Assembly: GCA_038502055.1 (NCBI GenBank)
Contig: JAXRKN010000038.1
Span: 1,302,001-1,366,000, forward strand
DNA from: Tanytarsus gracilentus
Taxonomy: Eukaryota; Arthropoda; Insecta; Diptera; Chironomidae
Direction of reading: 5' to 3'
DNA: 64,000 nt
This document shows positions 12,728-29,700 of this stretch, piece after piece (positions within the stretch are counted from its first letter, which is position 1; each line of letters opens with the position of its first letter). The translations under genes were made by a program, and so were the position numbers. The notes under the pieces were generated by a model that saw nothing but the letters and a program-made list of their open reading frames with translations, did no database searches and was not told the DNA's origin.

Positions 12728-14225
12728 ATGGGACGACGCTCGATAAACACCACGAAAAGTGGAAAATACATGAATCCCACGGATCAAGCGAGTAAGTAAT
12801 TAATTACTAGAAAAATTACAGTTTTTAAACTATTTTTAATTTAGGAAAGGAAGCTCGCAAAAAAGAGTTGAAGAAAAATAAAAAGCAACGGCAGTTGGTG
12901 AGACAAGCTGTGCTGAAAAATAAAGATCCAGGGCAGCTGCTTGAAGAGATGGAAAAAGTCGATGAGATAGGTATGCTCCATTAGCAAAATTTCAATTGCA
13001 ATCATCCAGTAACAATTATTTAATACACATAGAATACAATGTTCTGCAACCGTCACCACTCAACGAAAAAGTTCTCAAGGAAAAGCGGAAAAAACTTAAA
13101 GAAACTTTTGATCGTGTCATGAGATTGCTGCAGGAAGAGGAGCCAGAGCACTGGTCGGAAATAAAACGCAAGGAAGTTGAATATGACAAAAGACGATACA
13201 AACGAGTTCAGTACTATGAGAGCGTTAGGCATGCTGAACAAGTGTCCATTGAAGATATTCCTCTACCAACTTCCACTAATGAAAAGCCAATTCCGGCAAC
13301 AATACCTAAAATAAATTTACCGCCACCCATCTTGCTCACCAATGTTCCAGCGCCATCGACACAAAGAAAACCCGACGATTTTCTCGGAGTCAATGATCCG
13401 AAACAAGAGAACAAAATAAAAGAACCGCCTGGAGTTCCCGCTATCATGCCCCCCAACATATTTGAAATGCGTGAACTTGACTCGGATTATGAAAGCGATG
13501 GCAAGGAAGAGACCATTGAAAGTGATTCTAATAGAGAGGAAAGCTCAAAGGATAAGCACGACAAGAATATTGAAGAATTTATGAAAGAAGTTGAATCGGC
13601 TCAGCGAAAGAAGGAAGAAGAAAGAACTGCTGCCGTTATTACCGAAATTAAAGTCAATCCTACACCTCATGTTGAGCTTGAAGAGAAATCCTCTGAAATT
13701 CAAGAAGAAGCTCCCAAAATACCAGAAGAAATGCATTCGATGCCATCTCAACACCACCAGCAGCAGCAGCAACAAGCTCCTATTCCTATTGGAATGCCAA
13801 GAATGCCACCACATGCAATTATGTTCAGGCCTCCGCCAATGAGACCGGGACTTTCGTTAGGAATTAGAATGCCCCCGGGACCACCGCCAGCTCATCTTAG
13901 ACCACCAAATATGAACATGCCTCGAATGGGTATTCGGATGGCACCTGGACAACCTAGACATAAGCATCATCACGATAGAAATGCTCCGCCTAAGCAGACA
14001 TCAACAACCATTACGGCAAAACCTCAAATTAGAAATCTCTCTGCCGACGTAACTCGATTTGTTCCCACAACTTTGCGAACAGCTAAACGTGATGAGCCGA
14101 GAAGAACTAAACCTAAGCCATTTATGTTTGATTCTTCACGTATAAAGCCCACTACAGTGCAACAACAGCCAAGCAAAGACGACGCTTACAAACAATTCAT
14201 GGAAAGCTTAGGGGAGCTTCTTTAA
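12728..14225 (+). CDS. WBP11: WW-domain-binding protein 11 (splicing factor)
   Basis: Three exons (12728-12791, 12845-12970, 13033-14225) encode 460 aa. The N-terminus is the near-invariant WBP11 signature: MGRRS, then SGKYMNPTDQARKEARKKEL, a lysine-rich helix and LNEKVLKEKRKKLKETF. The middle is acidic (DSDYESDGKEE), followed by a glutamine run and Pro/Met-rich repeats (MPPGPPP-like) that in this family bind WW domains. The C-terminus has the conserved block AKPQIRNLSADVTRFVPT and ends in FMESLGELL. WBP11 is a nuclear component of activated spliceosomes and binds PQBP1 and PP1. The protein is shorter than human (about 640 aa) mainly because the proline-rich part is reduced. Confidence 0.95.
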
Positions 14226-14373
14226 TTTTCCCTTGACATTTAAATTCTTATAAAAATTAAAATTTAAAAAATAAATTAGATTGCAGAAAAATGAGTTTTA
14301 ACGAATTTTTATTTTTTGAAAAATTAGTCAAGACCCTGGTGAATTAAGATTTGTTTTGAAAATTTTTAGCAAA

Positions 14374-15034
14374 ATGTTTAAGAAATTCGATGAAAAAGAG
14401 AATGTTAGTGGCTCTACTCAGCTAAAGAGTTCCGTACAAAAGTCAATTAGAGCTAAGATCATCGAAACTTATCCGTGCGTAGAGGAGTTTATGGAAAATA
14501 TTTTACCGAAAAAGGATACATTTAAAATTGTTAAATGGTGAGTAAAGGAGCTTAAAAATAATATGTGACGAAGCTTTAATAAAATTAACTGCAGCCACGA
14601 TCACATTGAGCTGATTGTTAATTCATCGGGTGAACAACTTTTCTTCAAAAGTCGCGAGGGTCCATGGTTAGTTTGCAATTATTTTTAAAAATATACAGAA
14701 GATTTAAATAATTCATTTTAGGATGCCAACTCTTCGACTGTATCACAAGTTTCCCGTGTTCCTTCATAAGCAGCAAGTTGATAAAGGCGCAATTCGATTT
14801 GTATTGAGCGGAGCTAACATCATGTGCCCAGGATTGACATCACCTGGTGCATTCATGAATCCCGTCGACAAAGGAACTGTCGTTGCTATTATGGCTGAAG
14901 GAAAAGAACATTGCATAGCAATTGGAATGACTACGCTCTCGACAGATGATATTGCCAAGATAAATAAGGGCGTCGGTGTAGAGAATTGTCACTACCTCAA
15001 TGATGGTCTATGGAATATGAAACCAGTAAAATAA
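14374..15034 (+). CDS. MCTS1: MCTS1, PUA-domain translation re-initiation/recycling factor
   Basis: Three exons (14374-14537, 14595-14666, 14722-15034) encode 182 aa, essentially the usual length of 181. The start [12 protein letters not shown] and end [13 protein letters not shown] match the family directly. The N-terminal domain is followed by a PUA domain with the hallmark [24 protein letters not shown]1 works with DENR on the 40S ribosome in re-initiation and recycling. The ATG at 14374 follows a possible splice acceptor (aatttttag just upstream), so a non-coding 5' exon is likely. The gene lies about 150 bp behind WBP11 on the same strand and stops 53 bp from the converging EXD2. Confidence 0.96.
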
Positions 15035-15087
15035 GGAGTTAAATAAACTTTTTTTTTATTGGTCTCTAAAACGGGCAAATCTCAACA

Positions 15088-17238
15088 TTAATTTTTAGCA
15101 ATTTTAATTACTTCCTCAATCTCGGTGTCGGATCCACTGGAAAAATCTGCCATGTCATTATCAGAACCAAGTGTACTCGTGTCCGAATAGTTGTCACCTT
15201 TTTCTGTTTCAACGTCGTCATCGAACGATTGAAACTCGGTAGGATCGAATATTGAATTAGTGCACGATTCATAATAGCTTCCCATTGGTGTTGCATCAGA
15301 GAAGTAGCGTTCATCTCTCGAGTTATTTTCAGGATTACCAGTGGCCGAATAAAATGACTGAACTGAAATATTGTCGTCATCGTCGTAATCATTAAGTACT
15401 TTTGTCTGTTGTTCATTAGTTGACGTATTTTGACTGATGGTTGTTTGAGGAATCAAACTCTCAATAGTGCTGACACCGGCAATTTTTAAATCTTCTGGAT
15501 CAACTCGTTTCTCTAAAGCTCGAATGCCAAGTCGATTTGCATTATGATTGACGTTCCACAATTTTGGCATATACTTGGGCTTCATAGTGTTTAGAAAATG
15601 CTCGCGAAATTTTTTTTCGAGTTCAATTATTCCACCGTTTGATGGTTCCTTGTAGTACTCGACAACCATTTGACCATGCGGTGATTTTATAAACGTTTCT
15701 GGTTCCTTTTCAGTCATTAATTTTTTGAGAAACTCTTCATCTATTGCTTGATTAGGATATGCTTCTTCTACAACCTTCAGCAATTCATTTCGTCTCGTCT
15801 CCGGAATTAAATTTCCACTCTTAACAAGCGCACTTGCCGATCTTTGAATACTCTTAAATTTTCTCAAATCATCTTTGTTGTCTGGTAACTGAATTATAGG
15901 TGCATTGCATTTTAACTCCAGCATCTTTCGGACTTTTAAATCGCTCATGTTTGACATCTGATGACAGTGAGTGCATAAGAGCAGAATATCGTGGCTTGTT
16001 TTATCTTTCATGATATTTGGGAAGAATTTTCTGTATTCGTGTGGCACCACATTTTTTCGAATTAAATCATGTTCTTTGCCGCAAACGACACAACGATTTT
16101 CTTTTTCAATTGTATAGTATTCATCAGCTTCTCTTGAGCGGCCAGCCGGCTCAAAATTTAAACGGACACGTAAGGGCTCCTTACAAATCTCCACACCAAG
16201 TCCCTTCTTGACATACCATTCTGCTTTCTTTTTATCAATCGTACATAATAAATCACCATCAGGAGCTTCCAAATAGCAATTATCATATAGTGGCTTATTG
16301 CGTGTTGTATATGCTCTTTTTAGAATTTTGTTAATGTCCTTTTGTCTGCTGTTAACATCCAGTAATTTCTTTTCGTTCGTTGGTTCGTTTGCAGGGTCAA
16401 GATTAAGTTTAGCTAGCTTTTGTTTAAAGCTCATGTCAGTATAGGTGTCACAAAATTGATGAATTGATCTGTTGTCCGAGTTAGGTCTTATGCTTGCATA
16501 TAATTTCTTAAATATTTCGATTGCCACAAATGCGTCCTTGGCTGCATAGTCAATTTGATCAGATGTCAACGTGGGAGCTTCCCAGTCACTGCAAGTTATT
16601 CGCCAATTCTTATTCAGTTGTATGTTGAGAAGATTCTTTGAGAGTCTTGCTAATCCTTCTGCCTTATGATTCGACAATAATGCCAGGAATCGAAGATCGT
16701 ACGTCCCATTGACTTTGATGGAATAATCTTGAAGTAAATTATTGCCATCTTCAGTACACGCGACACCAGTTTTAATAACATCTGGATCTTCAAGAAGAGC
16801 TCTCAATTCTATAGGAATCGATTGAAATTTACATAGACGAAATAGTGCACACAATCCTTCGGAAGTGGCTAATTGTAGCAGTGCCACTTTTCTTCTCTTA
16901 TTATTAACCGTGATCCATTCACAGTCGAAACCGAGCACAGGGTACTTTTCAGTATGTCTGGAAGTAAATTTTATTTTTTTTTTAAAATTAAATAAGTTAA
17001 GTTGTTCAACTTACTTTCTGATGATTTGAAGTATTTCCTTACAATCATCGGTGTTATTAATGATTTTAAGCTCAAATTTATCTCTTGGAATTTTGGCAAA
17101 ATCATGCAGAATTTTTTCTTTAGTATTTTGAAATTTTAAAAATAGATTTTTCCGATATCTGATGAGGAAGAACGTGCCGACTCCAATGCCCGCAGCTGCT
17201 GCCAGGGTTATAAGGACTTTTTCATTTCTATTGGGCAT
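15088..17238 (-). CDS. EXD2: EXD2, membrane-anchored 3'-5' exonuclease
   Basis: Two exons (17015-17238 and 15088-16957) join in phase to 697 aa. An N-terminal membrane anchor (residues about 8-26) fits the mitochondrial outer-membrane anchoring reported for EXD2. A DEDDy exonuclease domain follows: FDCEW (motif I), TGVACTEDGNNLLQDY (motif II) and DYAAKDAFVAIEIF (motif III with the tyrosine). A C-terminal zinc-binding/HNH-like module has CVVCGKEHDL, VVPHEYRKFFP and LLLCTHCH. EXD2 takes part in DNA end resection and in mitochondrial RNA metabolism. A long acidic, disordered tail makes it somewhat longer than human (621 aa). It shares a 195-bp divergent promoter with the F-box gene. Confidence 0.94.
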
Positions 17239-17433
17239 CTCTTAACTCGTCATTATTTAATTAATTTCACAAAAAAATTTTAAATTGGATTATAAACAAA
17301 CGTGTTGTTGTTGTTTTAACAGTTTAAAATTTTCTCTAACGTTCGAATAACCCCTCGATTTATAAGTGTTCATCAAATTCAGGCTTGAATGTAAAAGCGC
17401 CTTATATTTAAAAAAAAAAAAGGTAAACAAAAA
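17239..17433. promoter_or_regulatory. Divergent promoter region, EXD2 / F-box gene
   Basis: 195 bp separate the two outward-facing start codons. It is AT-rich with an A-run next to the F-box start. No named element is assigned. Confidence 0.45.
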
Positions 17434-19053
17434 ATGGAACCGGTGAAAAAAAAGCGAAAATTGAATCAAATCCCTATAGAAGTCGTGCGAAAAATATTAA
17501 TTCATGTTCTCAATCCAGATTTAAAAAACATTTATGTATTGAGCAAAGAATTCAACAGTGAAATATCGTTTTTAAAGAGAAACAACACTTATTTGTATAT
17601 TCTGCAAGACAAAGTTAATTTAAGTGATGTTTTATCAACGCAGCGTGAATTTAATGAAATATTCTTTCATGGAAAACAACAGCTGGAAGGTGTTAATAAA
17701 ATCCTGGAAAAGTTCGGAGGAAAATTAAAAGTGCTTTCGTTTTGTAAAAATGATTTAACTTTTTTAAAAGTCCCTGCAACCGAAACTTTAATTTGGCTTA
17801 ATTTCTCGCAAAATCTCACTCATCTCAACACTGCAAACATTCAACTGATTAAATCAACAAATGAAATTGTTAAATTAAATTTCCTAAAGAAACTTAGATG
17901 TGGCGACAGCATGTTAGCACTAATACAGGCGCCTAATCTTGAAAAGCTCAGAGTTTTCACCACCGAACAAATATTGCCTAGCACGCTTCAAGAAATGAAT
18001 AATTTCTTCAAACGACACTTTGAAATCAAATATTTTGCATACACAATTTACAACGGTGAAGATACAGACACACAAGACTGTGCTTTCAAATTGAGCCATC
18101 TAAAGCTCAAAAATCTTAGATTAATGGAATTTAGATTTGATATTCCGGCTGTGATGAGGATCCTTGAACATCAACCTGATTTAATTGAACTTCGGTTGGA
18201 GGATGGGTCTTATAGTGATACGAATGATGACTTGATACGAATAGCCAATTTAAACCCACTCTTCAGCAGCATACTTGAATTGAAAAAGCTCGAGAAACTT
18301 TACATTGAAATGCCATCGGTAGAAATAATGGAAAATATTCCAAACCGTCTAGCAAACTTGAAAGTCTTAAAACTATGCTCAATTACTAAAGAAATGCTTG
18401 ATATCTTTAAAATGATCCAAAATCATAATGTCACGAAGCTATGCATCGAGAATCTTGACCATGGAAAGGATCATTTAAAAATCGATCACATTCGAGACTT
18501 GGCGCGAAGCTATCCAAATTTGAACAGTTTCAAAACTGAAACACTTCCTCCCACCGTACTCAACAGCATTTCAATGTATATGACAAAATTAAAAAAGCTC
18601 AAAATAATCAGAAATGAGTACCTGCGTGAGTTTTAAATAATGTTTTTTAAAAATAATTACGATTAAATATATATTTATATTTTTACAGCCCAAAAGAAGA
18701 AAAGGGCTTTCAGCGAGAGTGTCGCATGTCGACAAGAATCATCATTGGAGAGAATAACTTTCCGGTACGAAGATTATAAACTAAGAATCCTTCCACTAAT
18801 TCAAGTCGCACCGAAATTAAAGTACGCAAAAATCTATTGGGACAACAAGAATACACCATTTATGCAAATTATATTCGAAATAATAATGGCTTGTCCTAGA
18901 ATTGAGCTCTTCGATTTCTGCTTTGATGGAGTTTATATTAAGGCAAATGTTATTAGCTTTTCTAAAAGCTTCTACTTCTCCTATAACGACAAAAACTACG
19001 AATTAACTATTAATCGAAAAAAGGGAAAAATTATTTGCAAAAAATTAACTTAA
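17434..19053 (+). CDS. F-box/leucine-rich-repeat protein, substrate unknown
   Basis: Two exons (17434-18625 and 18689-19053) encode 518 aa. After a basic N-terminus (KKKRKL, possible nuclear signal), residues about 11-50 resemble an F-box (LNQIPIEVVRKILIHVL...). The rest is a degenerate series of LRR-like segments (LKLKNLRLMEFRF, LIELRLEDGSY, LANLKVLKLCSI, MTKLKKLKII). F-box/LRR proteins usually recruit substrates to SCF ubiquitin ligases; no specific partner can be named. The sequence is fast-evolving in appearance and I cannot assign an orthologue. It stops 52 bp from the converging RRP5 gene. Confidence 0.8.
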
Positions 19054-19105
19054 TCATTTATTTTTATTTAAAATAAATCCATTTTTTTGTAATTAACAAT
19101 TCGTT

Positions 19106-22100
19106 TTAATCTTCATCACTTCCTGAATCTTCAATCAAAACTTTAGGTCGCTTTGTTTCCTCATCTTGACTTAAATTACTCGAAATGCTTTCAGTGTGTT
19201 TTCTCTTTACAGCAACTTTTCCATCAAGTTTAATTTTCAATTTTTCGAGCTTTTGAAATACTTTAACGTCCTCCATGAAGCTTCCCAAGAGCCTACCTTC
19301 ACTCATTCGCTTTATAATTAATTTGCTCGTTGCGTTTCCCAGTGCTCGAAGATTTTTCGGCGAGAAATCATTGTAGTGGACTTTGGTTGGAACATATACG
19401 AGAGGTTGATTCGCCTTTCTAACCGTACATACAGTAACGACGTCATTGAAGAACACAACAATTGCTTTGTGTTTTTTTGGATTGACACTAGTAGCTTCTG
19501 CAACTTGTTCCACACTTATTTCCTCTTTTAATTTATCTTTTAGTGTTACAAAAATCATCTGATTTATAGGATCCATCCAAACAATGGCAGCGTCCTTAAC
19601 TTCAGATCCAATTTTAAAGACACAATTATCGACGGTGGCTTGAGCGAATATACCATTTTCGAGTTGAATGAGAAGATTATTGCCCATAACAGTTTTTACA
19701 ATTCCTGATACACGTTGACCGATTGAATACTTGCCAAAGGGCTTCTCGCTCTCTTTTGCATGCTCTATTAATAGATTAATGTCTGTTAGATAATTATCGA
19801 GCATGTCCAATGCTTCCGAGTCACTTTGCCATACTTTTGAGAGTTCTGGAGTGACATAGAGATTGCTCTTGTCCTTTTTAATGACATTAACGTAAACGAC
19901 ATCGCCTGTTGTAAAAGCAAACTCATTTGTATTGTCATCAAAAAGTTTGCGGCTCAAACGAATTAGTTCATTAAAATTCTTTAAAGGACATTCTAGCTCC
20001 AATTTATCATCGTCAATGGTTTTTACATAGCAACGTAATACATCGTTAACCTCGACATCGTGAAAATCTTTTTTGAACGTTGTGTTGCTGTAGTATTTCA
20101 AATCTCTTCTACTAAATTGATTATTGGTCAAGCCAGAAACTTTTAACTTTGAATTTTCCTTCAAAGCCGCATAAATTGGTTCTCGGAGTGATGAAAATTC
20201 TGACAGAAAGTTAATGTCAACTTTGCCAAATGACTTTAGTTCATCAATGTAGACTTGTAGTGTGGAGGGCAGCTTTGCTGTTACTCGACAATTAAAAGTT
20301 TTTCCCAAATGGTCTGCAAAGTTGGCTCTTCTCGGGAGTCGTAAAGTAACTTTGTCTTTCTTGATGCTAGCAATTTCGAATTTCTTTACAGATCCTTCTT
20401 TTAATCCACCAATTGCAATAATTTCAGCTTCTGTTTCAGGCGTTCTAAATAGTAGTCCTCTAAAGTGATTGAAAAATAGGACACAAAATGATTTGATGCT
20501 TTCTTTGATAACAACTCCCATAAAGCTTTCGCCAACTTTTAACTTTGCCTTGTTCTCTAGCACATTAGAGTTGTTTTTGAGGAAACCCGAGAGATTAGTG
20601 ACTTGAATTAACTTCATATCGTGATCAATCTCGGCCACGCGAACACGAACTTCATTGCCAATATCTGCTTTTGAAATCGGATGAAAAAAAGCACCGGTGA
20701 GGAAAGCTCGCACATTTCCAATACTAAGCCTTAGACCGTTCTTGAGCTTTTCATTAATTTTCCCCGTTACAATTTGTCCAATTTTAAAGTCATAGGTACT
20801 GAAGAATTTCCCATTCAGTAGTTTCTCATCGTTTGTGCAGAGGTAACAGTCTTCGATTTCATTATAATCCATCACTCGAATAGTGTGAGATGTATTCGGA
20901 GAAAATTTAATTAGAGCTGTATCTATGTCAAAATTGCTCTTTAAGTTCTTTACGATGGTTTTTCGTGGAAGAAATCCTCGGCGATTTTCCTCAAGACTAA
21001 AAACAACGCCCGCAGTCGTTTGCTTAATAACTTTTGCATTTGAAAAAATTGTTCCAAAATGAATCTCTCTTTTTGGTACCGCGCTCTCGTTAATATTTAA
21101 GCTGACAAATAATTGATTTGAGAGAGGCATTGTGTACAAAACTCTAGCCTTAACCGCCTTTCCAATTGAATTTTTACTCAAATTTATAGGTATATGCATT
21201 TCGCTAGCATAGGCTGTTATGCTTCCATCATAGAGCAGTCCCTCTAAGCCATTTTTTAAGCTTCTCACGATGTTAAACTCAACAATGGAACCAGGTATAA
21301 TCGATTTTAGGCTTGGCACATCAACGGTATCAATTTTAGCATTTTCATCTCGCTTAAACGCCAACAACGTGATTGCATTAGTTTCTGCTTTAATTTTCTG
21401 TACTTTGCACATAACAAGCTCTCCCACTTTAAGCTCAGATTTCGCGTTGATTTTAGGAAGGAATGCTTTAACACCCTCAATTCCGCTCTCCATCAAATAG
21501 CCATGATCCTCAATATCAGAAACCGCACACATAATCAAATTTCCCTTGGCCAAAAGAGAGACTGACAGCTCTGAATTTATATCCGATGGGAGAAGTGATA
21601 AAAGAATTTCTTGCTTATCGCCAAATGACTTGTTGAGAATTTTCGTGTATAAAATTTGTCCCTTTGAAAACATCTCCGGAAGAGTCGACTAAAAGTATTT
21701 TTGAGTTAGGAATAAATTTAAATGATAAAAATTTAAATAAACTTACAATTGTTTGCTCTTCATCGTCGAGTGAATTCTGCACCAGCGATGTATATGCTTT
21801 TGAAATGTGTGTTATTGGTACACGGCCGACGAGACGACCTGGAAGACTCAAAAGCAAATGTGTCGGATGTGCGGCCTTCACTATTCCCATTAAAAGCATG
21901 TCGGCAACCAAGCTCTAATAACACGATTAATTAATAACTTGTATTCATTTAAATTTAATCAACTTACATGGACTGTCAAAGCCTTAGCTGAATTAATTTC
22001 CTCATTTCCACTTTTCTTCGTCTCCGGATCATGCTTTTGTTTTTTTGATTTTACTTTGGGCAAATTTTGTAAGCCAAAATTTTCGTTTTTCTTTAAATAA

Positions 22101-22217
22101 ATTGATGTTATTTTTTGTAATTTCACACAATGTTAATATTTATAAAACTTTACTTACTTGTTTTAACTTTTTACTTTGCGGCAATACACCGCCTCGTTCA
22201 AATTTGACTTCCATCAT
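19106..22217 (-). CDS. PDCD11: RRP5/PDCD11-like S1-repeat ribosome biogenesis protein lacking the HAT module
   Basis: Four exons (22158-22217, 21968-22090, 21747-21914, 19106-21688) join in phase to 977 aa. It is an array of S1-type beta-barrel repeats (for example LLMGIVKAAHPTHLLLSLPG, MCAVSDIEDHGYLMESGIEG, YSIGQRVSGIVKTVMGNNLL), with the Rrp5-type DHGYL and G.KAFLP motifs near the N-terminus. A short lysine-rich N-terminus precedes it and an acidic tail ends in DSGSDED. RRP5 is a nucleolar factor needed for both 18S and 5.8S rRNA maturation. Known full-length RRP5 proteins carry a C-terminal HAT/TPR block after the S1 array. None is present here, and the F-box gene ends 52 bp downstream. 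Two adjacent ATGs (22217, 22214) are possible starts. Confidence 0.88.
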
Positions 22218-22389
22218 TGTTTTATTTACTTCTTATTTTTGTGAGGTTATGTTTTTTTGTGAGCAAAATATGAATTCCATTTCTACTGCGTTATTTTCCC
22301 CTATTGTTTACAAATACGATTGAAATTTAATACAAATTTTATTACAATTTCTTTAAAATTGATCATTAGAGACAATTAATTTAAATTAA
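22218..22389. promoter_or_regulatory. Divergent promoter region, RRP5 / DHX38
   Basis: 172 bp between outward-facing start codons of a ribosome-biogenesis and a splicing gene. No named motif is assigned. Confidence 0.45.
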
Positions 22390-26213
<3,824 letters not shown>

Positions 26214-26731
26214 CAGTTACTTGTTTTCTAAAAAATTTATTTCTCTCATCATTACTTTTACATAATCCATTTATCAACATTTAAATAATTATTATGTTTG
26301 TATAAATTGGTAAACTCAATAAAATATATAGTAAGCCTTTATCCAATTTGTTAACATTCATTTTCTCTCAAAACACATATTATAAATATAATTACTTTTT
26401 CACGCAAGTACGTTTTAATATTTAAGTTCCTACAAATATATGGTTTGGTAAGTACAAAAAGCTTCTTCGTGACGATTTTTGTGTGAGACGTAAAAATCAA
26501 TATTAAATAAATTTTTCTATCCAGCTTTAACGTTTAACTATAATTACATATGGTTGGTTTAAGAATTAAGGTAATATTAATTTTTGTCAACTGGTTCCAT
26601 TCGAATTATTATTTTTTGTGTGAAAATTATGTAGCTGAGTTACTTTTATCAAAAATATTTGAGTTTTTAGTAAAGATTCAATGAAGATGCATTTGTGATG
26701 TTTGTGTGGTAGTCGTATGAAAAAAATCATA
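26214..26731. other. Convergent 3' region between DHX38 and LPCAT
   Basis: 518 nt of AT-rich DNA that must hold both 3' UTRs; AATAAA-like strings occur (near 26318). No coding content is supported. Confidence 0.45.
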
Positions 26732-29700
26732 CTACTGAGAATTTTGTTTCTGACGGAAATTCTTATTTCGTTTATAGATTTTTTTAAATCTTGCGTCTTT
26801 CTCAAAAGTGGCGTCATGGAAGTCTGTAAACGTTATTGATCCAACGTTTTTGCTATCGAGCTGGTAAAATAATTTATTAAGTTCCTCTTCCTTAAGCGAG
26901 AGAAAATGTTGCAAAACTTTTACGAATGAGGATCGTTGAATTTTGCCCGACTCTCCGTATAACTAAAATATAATTAAAAATTAAAATTTAACATAATAAA
27001 ATAAAATTTACGCTCACCATAAAGAGCATTTTTATCAGCTCAACTTTTGGTTCTGCCGTTTTACAGAGGAACAGAGCATGAAACAAATACTCTTTGAAAT
27101 CAATCACATCGGCGATATCACTTTTTGAAATAAATAGTCGGAATAGCGTGTAAGAAACATTGTCGGCTGCAATCTTGAGTCTCTGAACGAATCCTTCAAA
27201 AGTACAAAAGTAGTCTTCGGTCCCCTTGAAATTCTCCTTTACTATGTACTCCTCAATTTGAGATTGTGAGAGTCTTTAAAAAGAATATTATATATTTATA
27301 TTCTTATTCTTCATAAAACAAAATTTATAGACACTTACCCAATTTTTTCACGGAGCCTCGATATATCTGCTATTTTATCAGCGAAAAGTAATTTACAACG
27401 CAAAGCATTCTCCATCAATTTGCAATCTTCAAACGTATAATCGGATTGTGGAATATTGAGTGCCCTACAAACATAATTTTAATAAATATTAAAAACTTTA
27501 AATAAATGAATAACTTACTTTGACATCACTTTTTGAACATTTTGAGCGTAAAGCTTTGGATTCTTTTTTTCCTCATCACTGGGTCTATAAACAGGAAGAT
27601 ATTCAATCTCAACGAACGTATGAAATTGAGCTAATGTTCTCCAAACTAGAAGCAACACATGCGGACCTGACCACGTCCACGTAAAAGTATCAATTTTGTT
27701 GGGATATCGAATACAAACTGGTTGAATAGCAACGCCAGGATTAAAAGCTCCAGTCTTAAATTGAATCAAGCAGCTTCTGTTTGTGCACGTTCCTTCGGGA
27801 AAGATTATAATTTGTGGCCATTCCTCTGGTGATTGAACACGTTCAAGGATATCTTGGATTGTCGTTACTCGCGAATTATGATTTTCTCGATTCACGTAAA
27901 TTGGTTGTGCAAAGTCAATCAATTCTAGAATTTTATGGAAAATAGACATTAAATATGTTTAACTAAAAGTTAATTGGTATTTTTTCATCTTCTCTCATAA
28001 TTTTGTAATACACTAATTATGCAGGAAAAAGAAAGTTGCAAACGAAACGAGACGCTACAAATGATAATTTTTTTCAAAAAAAAATTAAACTTATCTGACA
28101 TGCCTGTAAATTGTAACGAACAAAATAAAACATATAAAATTAACATAAACAGCAAGCAAATTAAGAAATGCAGCAGCAAAATGCACACAAGAAAACGATC
28201 AAACATGCACCAACTTACTGCCGAATCGTTGTTCCTCAACGCGTGCTAAAGGGCTTCCCATTTCACCAAAAAAAATGACTAGTGCATCAAAAAAGGTCGA
28301 ATGAGGCGCACACACCAAAATCGGAGCTTCATTGCGTGTTGCTCGTTTACCGCGTGTTAATATTCCAAACCCGCCAAGCATCCACATTGACAAAGCAATT
28401 TGTTTTAAAATCGACTTCATCTGCCTTTCGTATGCATTTTTTATTAATAGACATATTTTTTTGGCGTGTTTTAGAATAAATATATAGAAAAATCATTAAA
28501 AATTTAACTAGAGGGGCAATATTAAAGGAATGTTTGTATCAAATGAAGCGAATTATACAATCATCATTTTATATAGATTAATAAATAAAATATTTAATAA
28601 AATTGTCATTCTGAATGATACACACACATTTATTGAACAATAGTGAGGAATTTATTCAGCAACTAAAAAAGATGCGAATGTGAGAAACTTTAAAGGATAT
28701 CCAAATATTTTTTACGCGTTAGAATTTTCCCATTTGTCAACTTTCTTTTTCCTTTGAAAAACTTTTAACTACGTACTTCCAATAAAAGGAATTTTCCCTG
28801 CCTCTACTTTTCCAACAACCGAACCGGGTCCAGCTAAAAGAACTGTAAGAGCATCGAAAAAGCTCGTGTGTGGTGCTCCTATTTGAATTGATGCCTCTTT
28901 TGGATGTGCCATCTTGCCCTTAACTTTTACAAAATGAGCCGATCCAAGAAAATACATGCCGCGAAAAAGAAATCCAACTGTTTTTTTCATCATCCTAAAA
29001 ATTCAATGCTCATTGTCACGCTTTATAACGTGGGTGTGTGTGTGTGTGTTTGTGGAAATTCAATGACTTTTAATCATGATCATGACAACCCTCAGTATAT
29101 CACATTGACATACACAATTATATATGTAGATCTATATGTTCCATCACTCACCCTCGCCATCCACTAACAATAGGTTTATTTTTAAGATCTTCCTTTGAAA
29201 GGCCACAGAGCCCAATTGATGCCAAACACCATGCGATGAGAAGCAGTACCATAATGCAAATCACCCGAATCGGGACCAATAAAACTGTCAATATTGCTGT
29301 CTGCGATGTGAGAAGAGTAAAATCTATTATTAGCGGAAATTGTAAATTTTTGAGCCAGAAATAAATCCACGATAGTGTTAGTGAATTAATAACTGTTTCA
29401 AAAGCAAAATATTCTTATTAAACAGAATCATGTAACGTAATCTAATTTCACATTTTAAACTCATAAACTTAATGGTGAAATTTATTTGTCGTTAAACTAG
29501 GTCAGCACATGTCAGCACTTTTATACATTATAAGTCTTATAAACTCTCTTAATTATGTAGCAAAAGTGAGAGTGAAAAGGTCATTTTGCAGGAACACATT
29601 TAATGATAGCTTATGACTCGTTTAAATTATATTCGCGTGACCCTTTTCCAAATAGTTTTTACTTAATTGCATAATTTCTTTCAATTGCGATTAACAGACT

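Noticed and set aside
28219..28994. LPCAT isoform including both exon A and exon B
   Set aside because: B exits in phase 1 and A enters in phase 2, so tandem inclusion shifts the frame.
29034..29054. GT microsatellite in an LPCAT intron
   Set aside because: Short simple repeat of a kind expected by chance; nothing further attached to it.
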